In this document: piece by piece, positions 1-9,795 of the stretch | How positions within the stretch are numbered: position 1 is the stretch's first letter | Layout of the letters: the number at the start of each line of letters is the position of its first letter | Source: Phytophthora colocasiae | Lineage: Eukaryota > Oomycota > Peronosporomycetes > Peronosporales > Peronosporaceae | Direction of reading: 5' to 3' | Length of the DNA: 64,000 nucleotides | Assembly (NCBI GenBank): GCA_018806915.1 | Contig: JAGKQI010000105.1 | Span: 62,001-126,000, forward strand | Made by a program: the position numbers and the translations under genes | The notes under the pieces: model-generated | Databases searched by the model: none | Told to the model about the DNA's origin: nothing | Seen by the model: only the letters and a program-made list of their open reading frames with translations

Positions 1-439
1 AAAAAGTAATTGGAACGAAGATAATATTAATAAATTAGCACATACATGAGTTCGTTCTTCTTTGTCGAATCCGGCGTCATCTTCGCTGTCCTTCCTGCTT
101 CCTCGGGCGCTGTTTCTGAAATGACATGCAATCAAAAAGAGTCGGCAAGGGAAATCGTACTTAGTTTAGTTTTAACCAATGAAAATTTTGTGGCCGGGTG
201 TGTGGACCACGGACGGACAGACAGACAGACACTTTGCGTTTTTAAAGACTCGTGGATGTGTGTAAACGCTCAAAGTTAATTTCCAGATGTACTGAATATT
301 ACGTTTTGGGTTTTCTGGACCCTTCGATAGATGGAAAAGTGCACCCGCGACGCCTAAACTAAAGGGCGGTAATGCGCCCGAAAGCCCTGGCGATAGATAT
401 CTATCGCCGAGATCAAATATATATATGCTTTTCCACTAT

Positions 440-1260
440 GTAGTTTACACGATGGTACTTGGTAGCACGCCCAAATCTTATTTTTAACAAAGTTATTAAA
501 TGTCAAAGTAAATTGTCAAAATTTCGCCTTTGACTGACCATAACTATACTTCAACGTGTACTCTGCTCGTTCTACTTAGATGGATTCAATGTAGAATTGG
601 ACGCGCTACACGATCGTACTAAGTAGCATTTCCATATGTCAAGTATTCGCAAAGTTATTCAAGTTTAAAGGCAACCTCACTCCAACTTACTACAGATTAA
701 TATCACCAAACGCCCATTAATCTCGTCATAAGTTTGGCTACACTTGCACTCTATCAAATCTTTTTGGGTGGATTTAACGTACCTTTCCGATGGTATCTCG
801 TCTGTCACCCAGATTTAATATATGAAGTCAGTATCAAAATTCAGACGTTTCTTGCTCTATCGTTGGCTATATCAGCAGTGTCCCTTTCTTACGTACATGA
901 AAAAAATGTACTTTTTCATGCTCTTTCCGATAGTATCTCATGCGTCTGCTAGATCTTATATCTCAAGTCAGAAGAGGGTTTTAGGATGGAGCTGTTATAC
1001 GGTATTCGGCCCGTCTATGTCTCATGGAGATCCCAACATCGTCTTCTCCGTGTCGAAATACCCCACCACTCCAAATTTCGTATAGAGAAGTGAAGTATTG
1101 ACGAAGTTTTGAAAACGGGATGATTGGACCGTCTAAGTCACATGTGGATATAACCATCATCTTCCTTGTAAACTTTTTGTATAGTGAAGTAAACTATTGA
1201 CGAAGTTTTAGAAACAGGCAGAATGGCCCGTCTATATGACATGGGGGTACAGTCATACGT
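440..1260. repeat. Degenerate satellite-like tandem array
   Basis: Divergent copies of related blocks recur every 100-180 bases. A block starting near TACACGAT appears at 446 and 607. A CTTTCCGAT-GTATCTC block appears at 783 and 923, each followed about 30 bases later by AAGTCAG. A CCGTCTA block appears at 1011, 1129 and 1228, the last two each preceded by a GACGAAGTTTT segment. No ORF explains the pattern. It reads as an old, decayed minisatellite or the internal repeats of a mobile element. Confidence 0.55.
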
Positions 1261-1682
1261 TTTCAAACCAACTTGGCTCCGGAAATGACGAAAACCCAAA
1301 ACGAACTGTGAAGCTGTGACTCTACAAAATTTTCATGGACTGCCGTTTCCCAGAGCCAGAGAAGCAATGGAGTTATCATTGGTCTAGATGATTTCTGAGT
1401 TAAAGCGTAGCTGTGGGTGTTAAGGGACAAGGTCAAGCCGTGGTACTGACTCACTCCAACTGGACACCCAACTATTATATCTCTTTCGGAGTTTTTTTGT
1501 GTGTTCGGTTACCTTTTGGACGGCACACTGTACGCAACCCCCTGGGCGGTCAAAAGTGTTCACCCACTTCGCCACAATTTTTGGTAGCTCAAAAAGGACA
1601 ATTTTAGGTCCTCATATGTGTCATGTTTTTGAAAAACACGTAATCGCACCTAATCTAAAGTATGGGGAGCGCACGTCCCTGT

Positions 1683-1708
1683 CTTTTTTTTTTTTTGGGG
1701 GGGGGGGT
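1683..1708. repeat. Poly-T/poly-G homopolymer tract
   Basis: A run of T directly followed by a run of G. A comparable run of C lies at about 4294-4309. Such tracts are unstable in replication and sequencing, so lengths here are uncertain. Confidence 0.7.
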
Positions 1709-1895
1709 ATTTTTTGTATGGGATTTTTGTAAATCCCTGGACCACTGCATTTGAAGAACGCTGCTGTTATCGAACTTGCACAGCATCTTCCAGATCTAGT
1801 CCAGAAACACAGCCCGCATCTTGATGAAAGAGCGGTAAAGGCATCTCTTCTTCCAAAACCTCCGAAGACGTTAATAACTCAATCTGATCTGTTTT

Positions 1896-3146
1896 CTACT
1901 GAGCCAAGGCAATCCGCTGACAACTTGTATTACTCCGGTAAATTTCTTCCTGAGTCTTGAATGAACGATTCATTAACCGTGATAAATTCTTCGTCATTTT
2001 CACCGACGCTCCACCGCGGTGGGCATGTGTCACGTAAATACTCCGACAGTCCCGAATAGTTACATGCTTTTTGATTTTGACGTCAACCAGCTTCTGAAAG
2101 TGTTTCGTAAGGTACTTGTCGGGGACACCCAATACCCTGACAAATAGTGAAGCTTCTTTCTCCAAGCCTGGTTTATCCAACGCGAGTGCTTGATGCTTCA
2201 ACAACTCCACCCAAAAGTCCAGAAATGTTGAAAACAAAAGCTCATACTGTTTGGCACAAATATCATCGCCGGTCCTTATATATGGTGTGTCTTATGGCGT
2301 GGGAAGAAGAAAGTAGTGGTCTTGTTTGTTTTCTTCATGTTTTCAACATACATTTGTTGAAGAAGCTGAAGACGTTGTGGAGATATTGGAACCAAAACAA
2401 ATGCTAGAAGATAATCTCGCGCAGCCACGTATATGTCTGCTCGAATTATTCATTCTGTCTCTGTGAAAGTTCAAACTGCGTTTTGAGATCGCCCGTAACC
2501 CACGATTGAAATGAAGAGTTATAATGCGGTTAGCTTTATCTTCCACGTTTCTTTCTTTTTTTCACTGCTTTGACACCTTGATTGTCGTTTCTTTCAGCAT
2601 CTTGTACCGATTTGACAAAAAGTCGAAAACTCCTCCATTTTCATAAAACAAAAACTCGAAAAGTTGACCAACCATTTCAGTTGGTTGTACCGGGATGTCG
2701 CAGAGAACTCGGTACCATCTTCCGTTTTTCCAATATGACGGATAACCTCATCCAATGTATCAGGAGCAAAAACGTTTGCGAGTCCAGCTTTTGTACCGTT
2801 AAGATTCTGAACAACACTTCTTTTTCCGGGATTTTTTCTAGACTTCAGCAATTTTTCCCAGAGTTGTGCGAAACTTGTTCTATTTGTCTGGTGAACCCTT
2901 GCCTCGGTTATGGTTTCCAAGCGAATTTGGGTCTTTGTACCAGTCGAGAAATCTCTTGCAGCGACATGTGAGAAGATACCAGCGAATAGCACGATGAGGT
3001 GCTCGGTGATCATTGTCGTCTATTGCAGGACGAAACATTGCTTCAGGTGCAAAGGCTAGATAGGAGTAGCACCACTGAAACTGGAGCTGGTCGCTCCGTT
3101 CTTGGTCATTTCTCGAAGCATTAAACCCTCGACGTTTGCCAGACAT
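1896..3146 (-). pseudogene. Decayed coding remnant, unassigned
   Basis: Three minus-strand open stretches in different frames (2880-3146, 2594-3013 and 1896-2237) follow one another as if one reading frame had been broken by indels. The predicted pieces are rich in basic and aromatic residues but show no domain I can name. I considered an effector or transposon protein and could support neither. No signal peptide or RXLR-EER motif is visible. Treat it as a degenerate ORF of unknown origin. Confidence 0.25.
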
Positions 3147-3486
3147 TCGAGCCCTCGACGTTTAGCAAATGGTTCAGGCTAGTTCCCCTCCTTCAATATC
3201 GATAAGAGTTTCCACAACAGAAGAGTTACAAATCGGTTTAAGTTAGATGGGACGAACGTCAACTCTGCAAACGCACGCCACGAGAGTATGATCGCTGAAG
3301 TGATTCGCCAGTCAATGACTGTTCTTTAAAAAAAAACGGACCCTGTCGGTGCACGAAGTGCAGAAAAGTCGATCTGGACGGCCGTGTTCTTTCTCGAGTT
3401 GCTTATCTTTCGTTGTGGTACGCTTGAATGAAGCGCTGCATGCAGCAAAGTAGTCACAGTTTACCATTTTGCGCGTTTGTCTGTGG

Positions 3487-3841
3487 AGAAGTGAAAAAGA
3501 AGATTTCCCAGAATCGGCGGTCGAAGACCAGCCTGCTGCGGAACCAGAAGTCCAGAAGACACCCGCTGTCTCTGGTGAGCAAGGTTCTTAAGGCCCGTCA
3601 GAAGTCGAAGTTTCTGGTGACGAGGTGACCACTGCCCGTGAGGGTGGTGATGAGGCGTCTGAGGGAGGCGCCGATATGGTTGAATCCCCGGAGGTGATCG
3701 ATCTGCGTTCAGAGTCGACAACTTCTGGATAGTCCGTGGATGAGGTGAAACCAGAACTCGGATGCTCCGCCGTCTCCAAAGTCTGAAGACACCCCAATGT
3801 CTGATGACATGCCGATCAAGTCCGAAGATTCTCTGAAGACA
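3487..3841 (+). pseudogene. Decayed acidic low-complexity ORF
   Basis: One frame from 3487 to 3732 reads as a highly acidic Glu/Asp/Ser/Val-rich protein interrupted by a stop near 3597 and ended by TAG at 3730. After a frame change, the acidic Ser/Pro/Asp-rich composition continues to about 3841. Such strongly biased composition across stops suggests a formerly coding sequence, perhaps the tail of a nuclear protein or a retroelement protein. No start codon or partner domain is visible. Confidence 0.35.
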
Positions 3842-3926
3842 CCTATATATGCAAAATATATACAGCCGTTCTTATTCTATCTGGGCCCTTGAACGGTGGG
3901 CTAATACTCCAGGTGACATTGGGACT

Positions 3927-4025
3927 TGTTACCAGACACCTGGTCTGTCTGGTATCCCTTTCGCCCTCTAATATATAGAGGAAAAATATAAACCAATGCA
4001 ATCGGCTATATATAACAGTCTAACA
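3927..4025. mobile_element. Possible short LTR-like remnant
   Basis: The segment begins TGTTA and ends TAACA, as the inverted ends of an LTR do. It holds two short palindromes (ACCAGACA at 3931-3938 with TGTCTGGT at 3946-3953; CCTCTA with TAGAGG at 3965-3981) and a TATAAA-like sequence. At about 100 bp it is short for a solo LTR, and no target duplication was recognised. Confidence 0.3.
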
Positions 4026-4199
4026 TGCACTCTGAAAACGACTGTCTAGTTTCCAGAGCCTGTCCAAACGAGCAATATGAAATGGGCTACCGCTAGAGAC
4101 AAAACAAACGACCCAACGAGCCACATCATGTTTTTCTCCTTCAGCCCTAACATATGTGCTTTTAGCTGGGAAGACACACACCGCTGACACTTGGTGCTC

Positions 4200-4316
4200 A
4201 ATTCGGCGGTGACGTCGTAGCTGCCCTAATGTCCCAAGGTCGGTTTTACAAATTGAGCATTTCCAATGCCCTTCATGCGTCCACTGGGGAATATCCCCCC
4301 CCCCCCCCCTATTCAA
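4200..4316 (-). pseudogene. C2H2 zinc-finger fragment
   Basis: A minus-strand frame encodes one C2H2 finger: Cys-x2-Cys, then about 12 residues, then His-x4-His. It sits directly downstream (in minus-strand sense) of a poly-C/poly-G tract. The preceding frames toward 4549 are broken, so this looks like the remains of a zinc-finger gene or of a transposon that carried one. Confidence 0.3.
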
Positions 4317-4973
4317 CCCACTCGGAGACGGTCTTCTCGCTCGCCTTTGCCATGTGTGTGGCTTAGGTCTGTGGCGCTCGCATGCACCATGCGAACATGA
4401 GCCGTAGAGCTTGTGAGAGCTTGAGCCTTATCTTGGAGCCATGAGTACCAAGATGCTGCGCTGCACCTCTTTCTCATCCTCGTGCTTCTTCTTGCGGCAG
4501 CATCGCCAGGTGCTTCGCTTTGATATTGAGCTTCATGGACAGGGCGCATTGAGGACAGAGCATGTTATTATCTAGTAGGCCATCGCCCAGGCGGCGGTCT
4601 TTTCCTCTGTCATCGTCGCGTCCATGACGACGGTGAAGTCGTATTTGTGCAGGTGCTGTAGGTTGTAGTTGTAAGTCATAGTAGGTTTCTTTCGAAATGA
4701 ACAGAGCTGAAAAATTCTAACACTTAATCTTTGTAAACAGCGGCAAGAGACGATCGTACGCAAAGCGCGCGAAAAACGGAGCTCAAATGTCTTTAACGCG
4801 CGAAAGTAGTTATTTTCCAAAGAAAGCACTTTTTAAATTAAAACGCCATTAAAAGTCGACTATTTCTACCAATTAAAATGCATAACGCCACATCAAGCAT
4901 TTCTACCAATTAAACCGTATATTATGCTTATTGGCGCAAAAAGACATGTGGATTGCATGAGTAATTTGCAAAG

Positions 4974-4981
4974 CTCAATTC
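4974..4981 (+). promoter_or_regulatory. Candidate initiator upstream of PI4-kinase gene
   Basis: CTCAATTC fits the oomycete initiator consensus (YTCANTYY) and lies 157 nt before the ATG at 5138. No transcript evidence is available. Confidence 0.3.
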
Positions 4982-5137
4982 AGTGCGCACCGGTGCCACT
5001 ACGCAGGACGCGCTTGGCGATTATTTCTTCGTCTCTCGCTATCTTGTATCTGTGTGAATTTGTCTCTCGCTCGCTTCTACCTTAGCTGCACGACATCTCT
5101 AAGTCCAGCGATCAATAGCTGAGTGGCTGGCGCTGTG

Positions 5138-7511
5138 ATGCAGAAGGACGAGGCAAAGATGTCGCGATCGCTGCCTGGTGGCTGGCTGGAAAGTGGGCAT
5201 GGAGCTGTGGTGGTGTTTGTGAAGGACTTTCGTGACCCGCTTGAGCGCCGCAAGAAGCTTATGCTACGTCCATGGGCAAGCATCAAGGACATCAAGGATC
5301 AACTGCAGGTCGTGTTCAATGTTCCGTCCAATGCACAAAAACTGTTCTATCAAGGACGAGAGCTCAAGAATGCGCACAATCTGCAGCAGTGCGGCATTTA
5401 CCAAGATAACGCTGTGGTGGATTTCGTGGCTCGAAGACCACAAAATCTTGCGATGGCGTACACTCGGGACTGTGGTGAGGAGCGTTCGAGCAATGAGAGA
5501 AATAGTGGCGAAGGGGGCATGTTGAATGATGCAGTGCCTCTGCGAGTGAACGGTAAGACATCGCAGAACTTGCGGCCAGAGCAGATGCCTGTTGTTAATA
5601 TTCACCCGTACGGCGCGCACCTACTTCCAGTCGCTCTAATGAAGATCACACATCAGGTACGCTGCTGCTGCGTTTGCTTTGTCTACCCCACGGAAAAGTT
5701 GGTATCAACCCGTGTCCCTAATGTTTGAAAAGGCGCTACAAGGACTTGCCTTAGGACTTGCACCGGTATTAGCGATGGACGGCACAGGTGGGACGTACTT
5801 CTTTAAAGACCCATCCCATCGCAATGTTGGCTGTTTTAAGCCTCAAGATGAAGAGCCATTCGGGCCAAACAACCCTCGCGGGCTAGTGGGTCAATTGGGT
5901 CAGGTGAGTCACGACTGCTTAGTTTTTTTGTCTGCTAGTACTTGTCATAGTAATGGGTGGACTTACACTTGCGACTTTACGTACAGAGCGGACTCCGTCG
6001 GGGTATTCTTTCAGGAGAAGCTTGTGAACGTGAACTGGCTGCGTATATACTAGACAAGGTACTGCTGCAATCGCACTCTGTATTCTTTTGCTGCGTTCTG
6101 GTCGGCGTCACATTAACTTTGTGTCTACTACTACGAACAATAATAGGACCACTTTGCTGGAGTCCCAGCTACATCTCTGGTAGAATCGAGGCATCCTGTA
6201 TTCAACTATACAGGTAGTGCGGGCGCACTGCATTTCAAGGTGGGGTCGTTACAGGAATTTGTGCGGCATGATGACGTGGTGAGTGATCTAGCACCAAACC
6301 AGTTTTCAACGCATCAAGTCCACAAGATTGTACTTCTGGACATGCGACTTCTGAACACGGACCGAAACGATGCGAACATCCTAGTCCGTAAGCGTCGGTC
6401 GACAACTACTGGCCATGCAGATTACGAACTGATCCCAATTGACCATGGGTATTGCTTACCACAATTTCTGGAGATTGGGTGGTGCGACTGGTGCTGGTAC
6501 AACTGGCCACAGCTACAAAAGCCTCTCAGCGCAGAAGACCGCGCATATGTGTTGTCACTATCGGCTCATGAAGACGCAGATCGGTTAGCGAAAAGAATCC
6601 CGTTGCGGCGGGCATGTCGGCGCAATATGATCATCGCTAGTATGGTGGTCCAGAAGGGTGTGTGCGCAGGCCTAGTGCTGTTCGAAATTGCTCGTATAAT
6701 GTGTCGAGAAGATCTGGACGCGCCTTCAACATTAGAACATCTCTGCATCGAGGCATTTCAGCAACTCCAAGCAGTCAAGCAGCGCAAGCAGAATGAACCA
6801 TTATTTCACCACGCCCATTTACAGCCGACTCTCACACCGGTCATTAAGGCAAGCGAGCCGGTTGTAAAGCAAGAAGATCCAGAAACGGCTATACCGTCCT
6901 CGTCACGAGCAGCGTTCCGGAACTTGACCGTGTCAATTGACCCGCCGTCACTTCGAGAATCTTTCTCCTTTGGACGCTCCCCCGTTGCTAGTGGTGCACA
7001 ATCCCCTCCTGGCTTCTGGGCAAGCTATGCTCCGTTTAGCTCGGATGAAGAAGACGATGACTCTCCATACGACCCTCCCAATGGAGTAAGAAGGCACTCG
7101 GAGGCGAACGGAGGCGACCAACCACGGCTTTCACTCAATTGGGACGAGATGGCATCACATGCGCTATCAGACGCTGCCCAGCATTTGGGAAATGGGTTCA
7201 CTGGATCAATCGCAACGCCAATGAGTGCCCCAAATACCTTTCACAAGATTTCAGTCGAGCATAATGATGTGCGATCTCCTACATCTTCTTTCATCGGCGC
7301 CGAAGAAGATAAGGATGAGTTTGAGATCCTGAATGAAGCCTTGGACGACGACGTGCAGGACGAAAACCTGTTCCTCGGTATTTTGGGTCGGTTGCTTGAC
7401 GAGAAAATTGAGACGGCTAAACGGCGACAACTAGAACAACAGAAGCAGAAAGCTGAGTGCCACGGCCACAGCAGAACTACAGGCAGGAACTCGATATCTG
7501 TTCGGGACTAA
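5138..7511 (+). CDS. Ubiquitin-like domain PI3/4-kinase family protein (PI4K gamma-like)
   Basis: Probable phosphoinositide 4-kinase-like enzyme of the plant UbDK-gamma (type II-like) group. Exons: 5138-5656, 5733-5903, 5987-6058 and 6147-7511, all with GT-AG introns and a continuous frame (about 708 aa). An in-frame GTG lies upstream, but ATG 5138 is the first ATG. Residues about 23-98 form a ubiquitin-like domain. The kinase domain starts near residue 174 with a glycine-rich GTGGTYFFKD segment, has the family AGVPATSLV motif, the catalytic DRNDAN motif (Asp about 326) and DHG in place of DFG (about 353). The last 260 residues are Ser/acidic-rich and end in a short coiled coil. Family members act on phosphatidylinositol, though several plant gamma members phosphorylate proteins instead, so the substrate is uncertain. 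It converges on the next gene with 26 bp between stops. Confidence 0.85.
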
Positions 7512-7537
7512 GACATCAGAATATCGTCATTCCTGCA

Positions 7538-9649
7538 TCATTGAGCAAGCTGGCTCCCTTGACTTTCCGGTGATGTAGCAAGAACAGGCACTACTCGTGC
7601 CGCATCCTTCGGATCATTACCAAAGTCGCCAATACGCCCCAGCAGGCCATGAGCTTCACAAAATTTTGTCCACTCGGCGTCGTTGATGTGCAATGCATTG
7701 CGGATAAACCCGAGAAGTTGCTGCACCTGAAGTAATTCGAGGTCTTCTGGATGCAAGTGTAAGATGCAGGTGTAAAGTTGTGCCGGTTGAAACTCGCATC
7801 CGCTATTGGTGAACCTGTGAACAACTTGAACAATGAAATGTTCTGCAGCATGCAGAGGCAACAGCCCAGTGGTCATGGTCCCTGTTCCCGTGCTAGCAGT
7901 ATTGACACCTTCTCTGGCAACGATTCGACGTAGCACTTCTGGATACCAATCAGCGGTCTTCGACACCACTTCCAGCACTCGCTGTGCTCGATGACGTTCC
8001 GAGCGTTCACGCATCCGTTTTAGGTCTTCAGAAGCATCACAACGCACACGCAGGCTACGGAACTTGCCGGCAAGACATTCATGTCCCTGCTCCAGTATTT
8101 CTAGTGCAGTGGTAAGCCGTGCCGATTGTTGGCATTTGGTTGATTCCAAAGCGTCCACTGCTGCTTGCAACTTTTCAATGTTGTGAAAGTGTGGCACTGA
8201 TGGTGCCGCGGCTGGAGAGGCAGTGGACATGGTAAACGGAGAAGGCGCTCCTTTGCCGACAGTCGACAAAAGTGCCAATTTGTGTTCCAAAATATCGCCA
8301 TTGCATACCATAGTAGTATTAAGCACGCCAAGGCTGGGCGGCATAGAACTCCGAGCCGATGATAAGGATGTATGGTTGGATCGCGGTGCATTCGTTCTCA
8401 TCCTATGTTGTTGCATGCCTGCTTTAATGTTGCTTGAAACTCGCAAAGGCCTCGTAGGTTGCCTATCATCTCTTGACCGAAGTCGGAACTCGCTCAGAGA
8501 GGGAAGACGACGGTGGGAGGAACGCTGTAGCTCTCTTGTTGTATACGGCATGTACCAAATATCTTGTCCAACGTCATGTTTGGCTGAGTTCAAAGAATAG
8601 TTCTCTTCATCTTGTTTGAATTGCGACGGAACTTGAACTGTTTTGGGTAACCGAGGACTGGAGATAGCCCCTCTGCTTCCACAGTGTTTAAAAGACTGTG
8701 ACGATTTCGTTCGAGCACAGAGGTACTCTTCGTGGAGTTCGTGAAACCAGTATGATTCTGGCGGATCCACATACTGTAAGAAGTTGATCCCATTACGCGT
8801 TAAGCGCAACCTTCCTGTGCCCTTTTCAATAGCTTCACGTAGAAGTTGGAGATATTTATCACCGCGTGACATGTGGTAGCAAAGCTGTTTATCGCCTTTG
8901 GAGAATTCATGGTATTGCCCACGAGTAAACGCCTTGTGTCGATGAAGCCCGTACATTTTCTCCGGAGAAAACCCACCTGCATTTGCTTGTAAACGAAGTG
9001 CAAGTTTTACTTGTCTGTCGTCTGGAGGTCGTTTGTGGGTAGTCAACGAAGCGACAAACTGGTCCACGAGGATCGCCATCGGTGTCCCGTTACTTAATCC
9101 TGCACTAGCTGAAGCCTCGCGCGCTTCCGTTGCCTTTTCCGAGGATACACTACCTCCCGCCTCTACAGCAATGTCGGGGTCTCCTCCACCTTCAAGTGAT
9201 CGGACACGGTGTGCATTTTGCATCGTAGAACTGACTCCGTTGACAAGATGCGGGGAGAATTTGAGATGTAGTTCTGGACGACCCAGCGGTCTATATGGTT
9301 CACCGTGCGGACTACTCCAGCCGCGTTGATCTGCTTCGCTTACGGAAACAGCTTTATTTCCCCCAGAAGACGGTGGAGTCGGCAGTAGCGTGATACTGAA
9401 CCGCGTGCGTGAGACCACCGCGCGCTCTAATTGCGGGGGCTCTCGTGTCCGAGCATGCTGAGATGAAGGAGACAGAACGCTCGAAGATTCGTGCGGGTCC
9501 TCATGAAGTACTTCTTCTGCTACGGGTATGTTGCTGTCGGTCACCCACACGTGCTTGGATGCTGAGGGTCTTCTTGCCGTGTGAACCATGGTAGGAATAA
9601 TGGTGCAAGTATTCATAGCTTCAACTTCTGGAGACCTATTAAATAGCAT
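7538..9649 (-). CDS. Hypothetical protein with C-terminal helical region
   Basis: A single uninterrupted minus-strand frame of about 703 aa. The frame stays open to 10105, but that part lies antisense to the first ankyrin exon, so I start at ATG 9649 (ATG 9616 and 9589 are alternatives). I do not recognise the family. The first 150 residues are low-complexity. A conserved-looking block rich in Tyr/Trp/His follows (around residues 200-270), then a Ser/Arg-rich linker, and a helical, partly coiled-coil region with Arg/Glu-rich stretches near residues 490-570. The last 130 residues look globular. There is no signal peptide or membrane segment. It is head-to-head with the ankyrin-RCC1 gene, 146 bp apart. 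Confidence 0.6.
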   Translation of the reverse strand: MLFNRSPEVEAMNTCTIIPTMVHTARRPSASKHVWVTDSNIPVAEEVLHEDPHESSSVLSPSSQHARTREPPQLERAVVSRTRFSITLLPTPPSSGGNKAVSVSEADQRGWSSPHGEPYRPLGRPELHLKFSPHLVNGVSSTMQNAHRVRSLEGGGDPDIAVEAGGSVSSEKATEAREASASAGLSNGTPMAILVDQFVASLTTHKRPPDDRQVKLALRLQANAGGFSPEKMYGLHRHKAFTRGQYHEFSKGDKQLCYHMSRGDKYLQLLREAIEKGTGRLRLTRNGINFLQYVDPPESYWFHELHEEYLCARTKSSQSFKHCGSRGAISSPRLPKTVQVPSQFKQDEENYSLNSAKHDVGQDIWYMPYTTRELQRSSHRRLPSLSEFRLRSRDDRQPTRPLRVSSNIKAGMQQHRMRTNAPRSNHTSLSSARSSMPPSLGVLNTTMVCNGDILEHKLALLSTVGKGAPSPFTMSTASPAAAPSVPHFHNIEKLQAAVDALESTKCQQSARLTTALEILEQGHECLAGKFRSLRVRCDASEDLKRMRERSERHRAQRVLEVVSKTADWYPEVLRRIVAREGVNTASTGTGTMTTGLLPLHAAEHFIVQVVHRFTNSGCEFQPAQLYTCILHLHPEDLELLQVQQLLGFIRNALHINDAEWTKFCEAHGLLGRIGDFGNDPKDAARVVPVLATSPESQGSQLAQ

Positions 9650-9795
9650 TAATATGAATCCTCCAACAGCATGATAGTGTCGCTGAACCGACTGTAGTGG
9701 TGGAAATCCTCGATAACCATGGCGGACTAAAGCAGCGACGAGAGACAAAGATCGCCACCCCAGCAGCAACCACCAAACCACAAGACAACATAAGC

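Noticed and set aside
2594..3013. Possible RXLR or Crinkler effector
   Set aside because: No signal peptide, RXLR-EER, LFLAK or HVLVVVP-type motif is visible, and the frames are broken.
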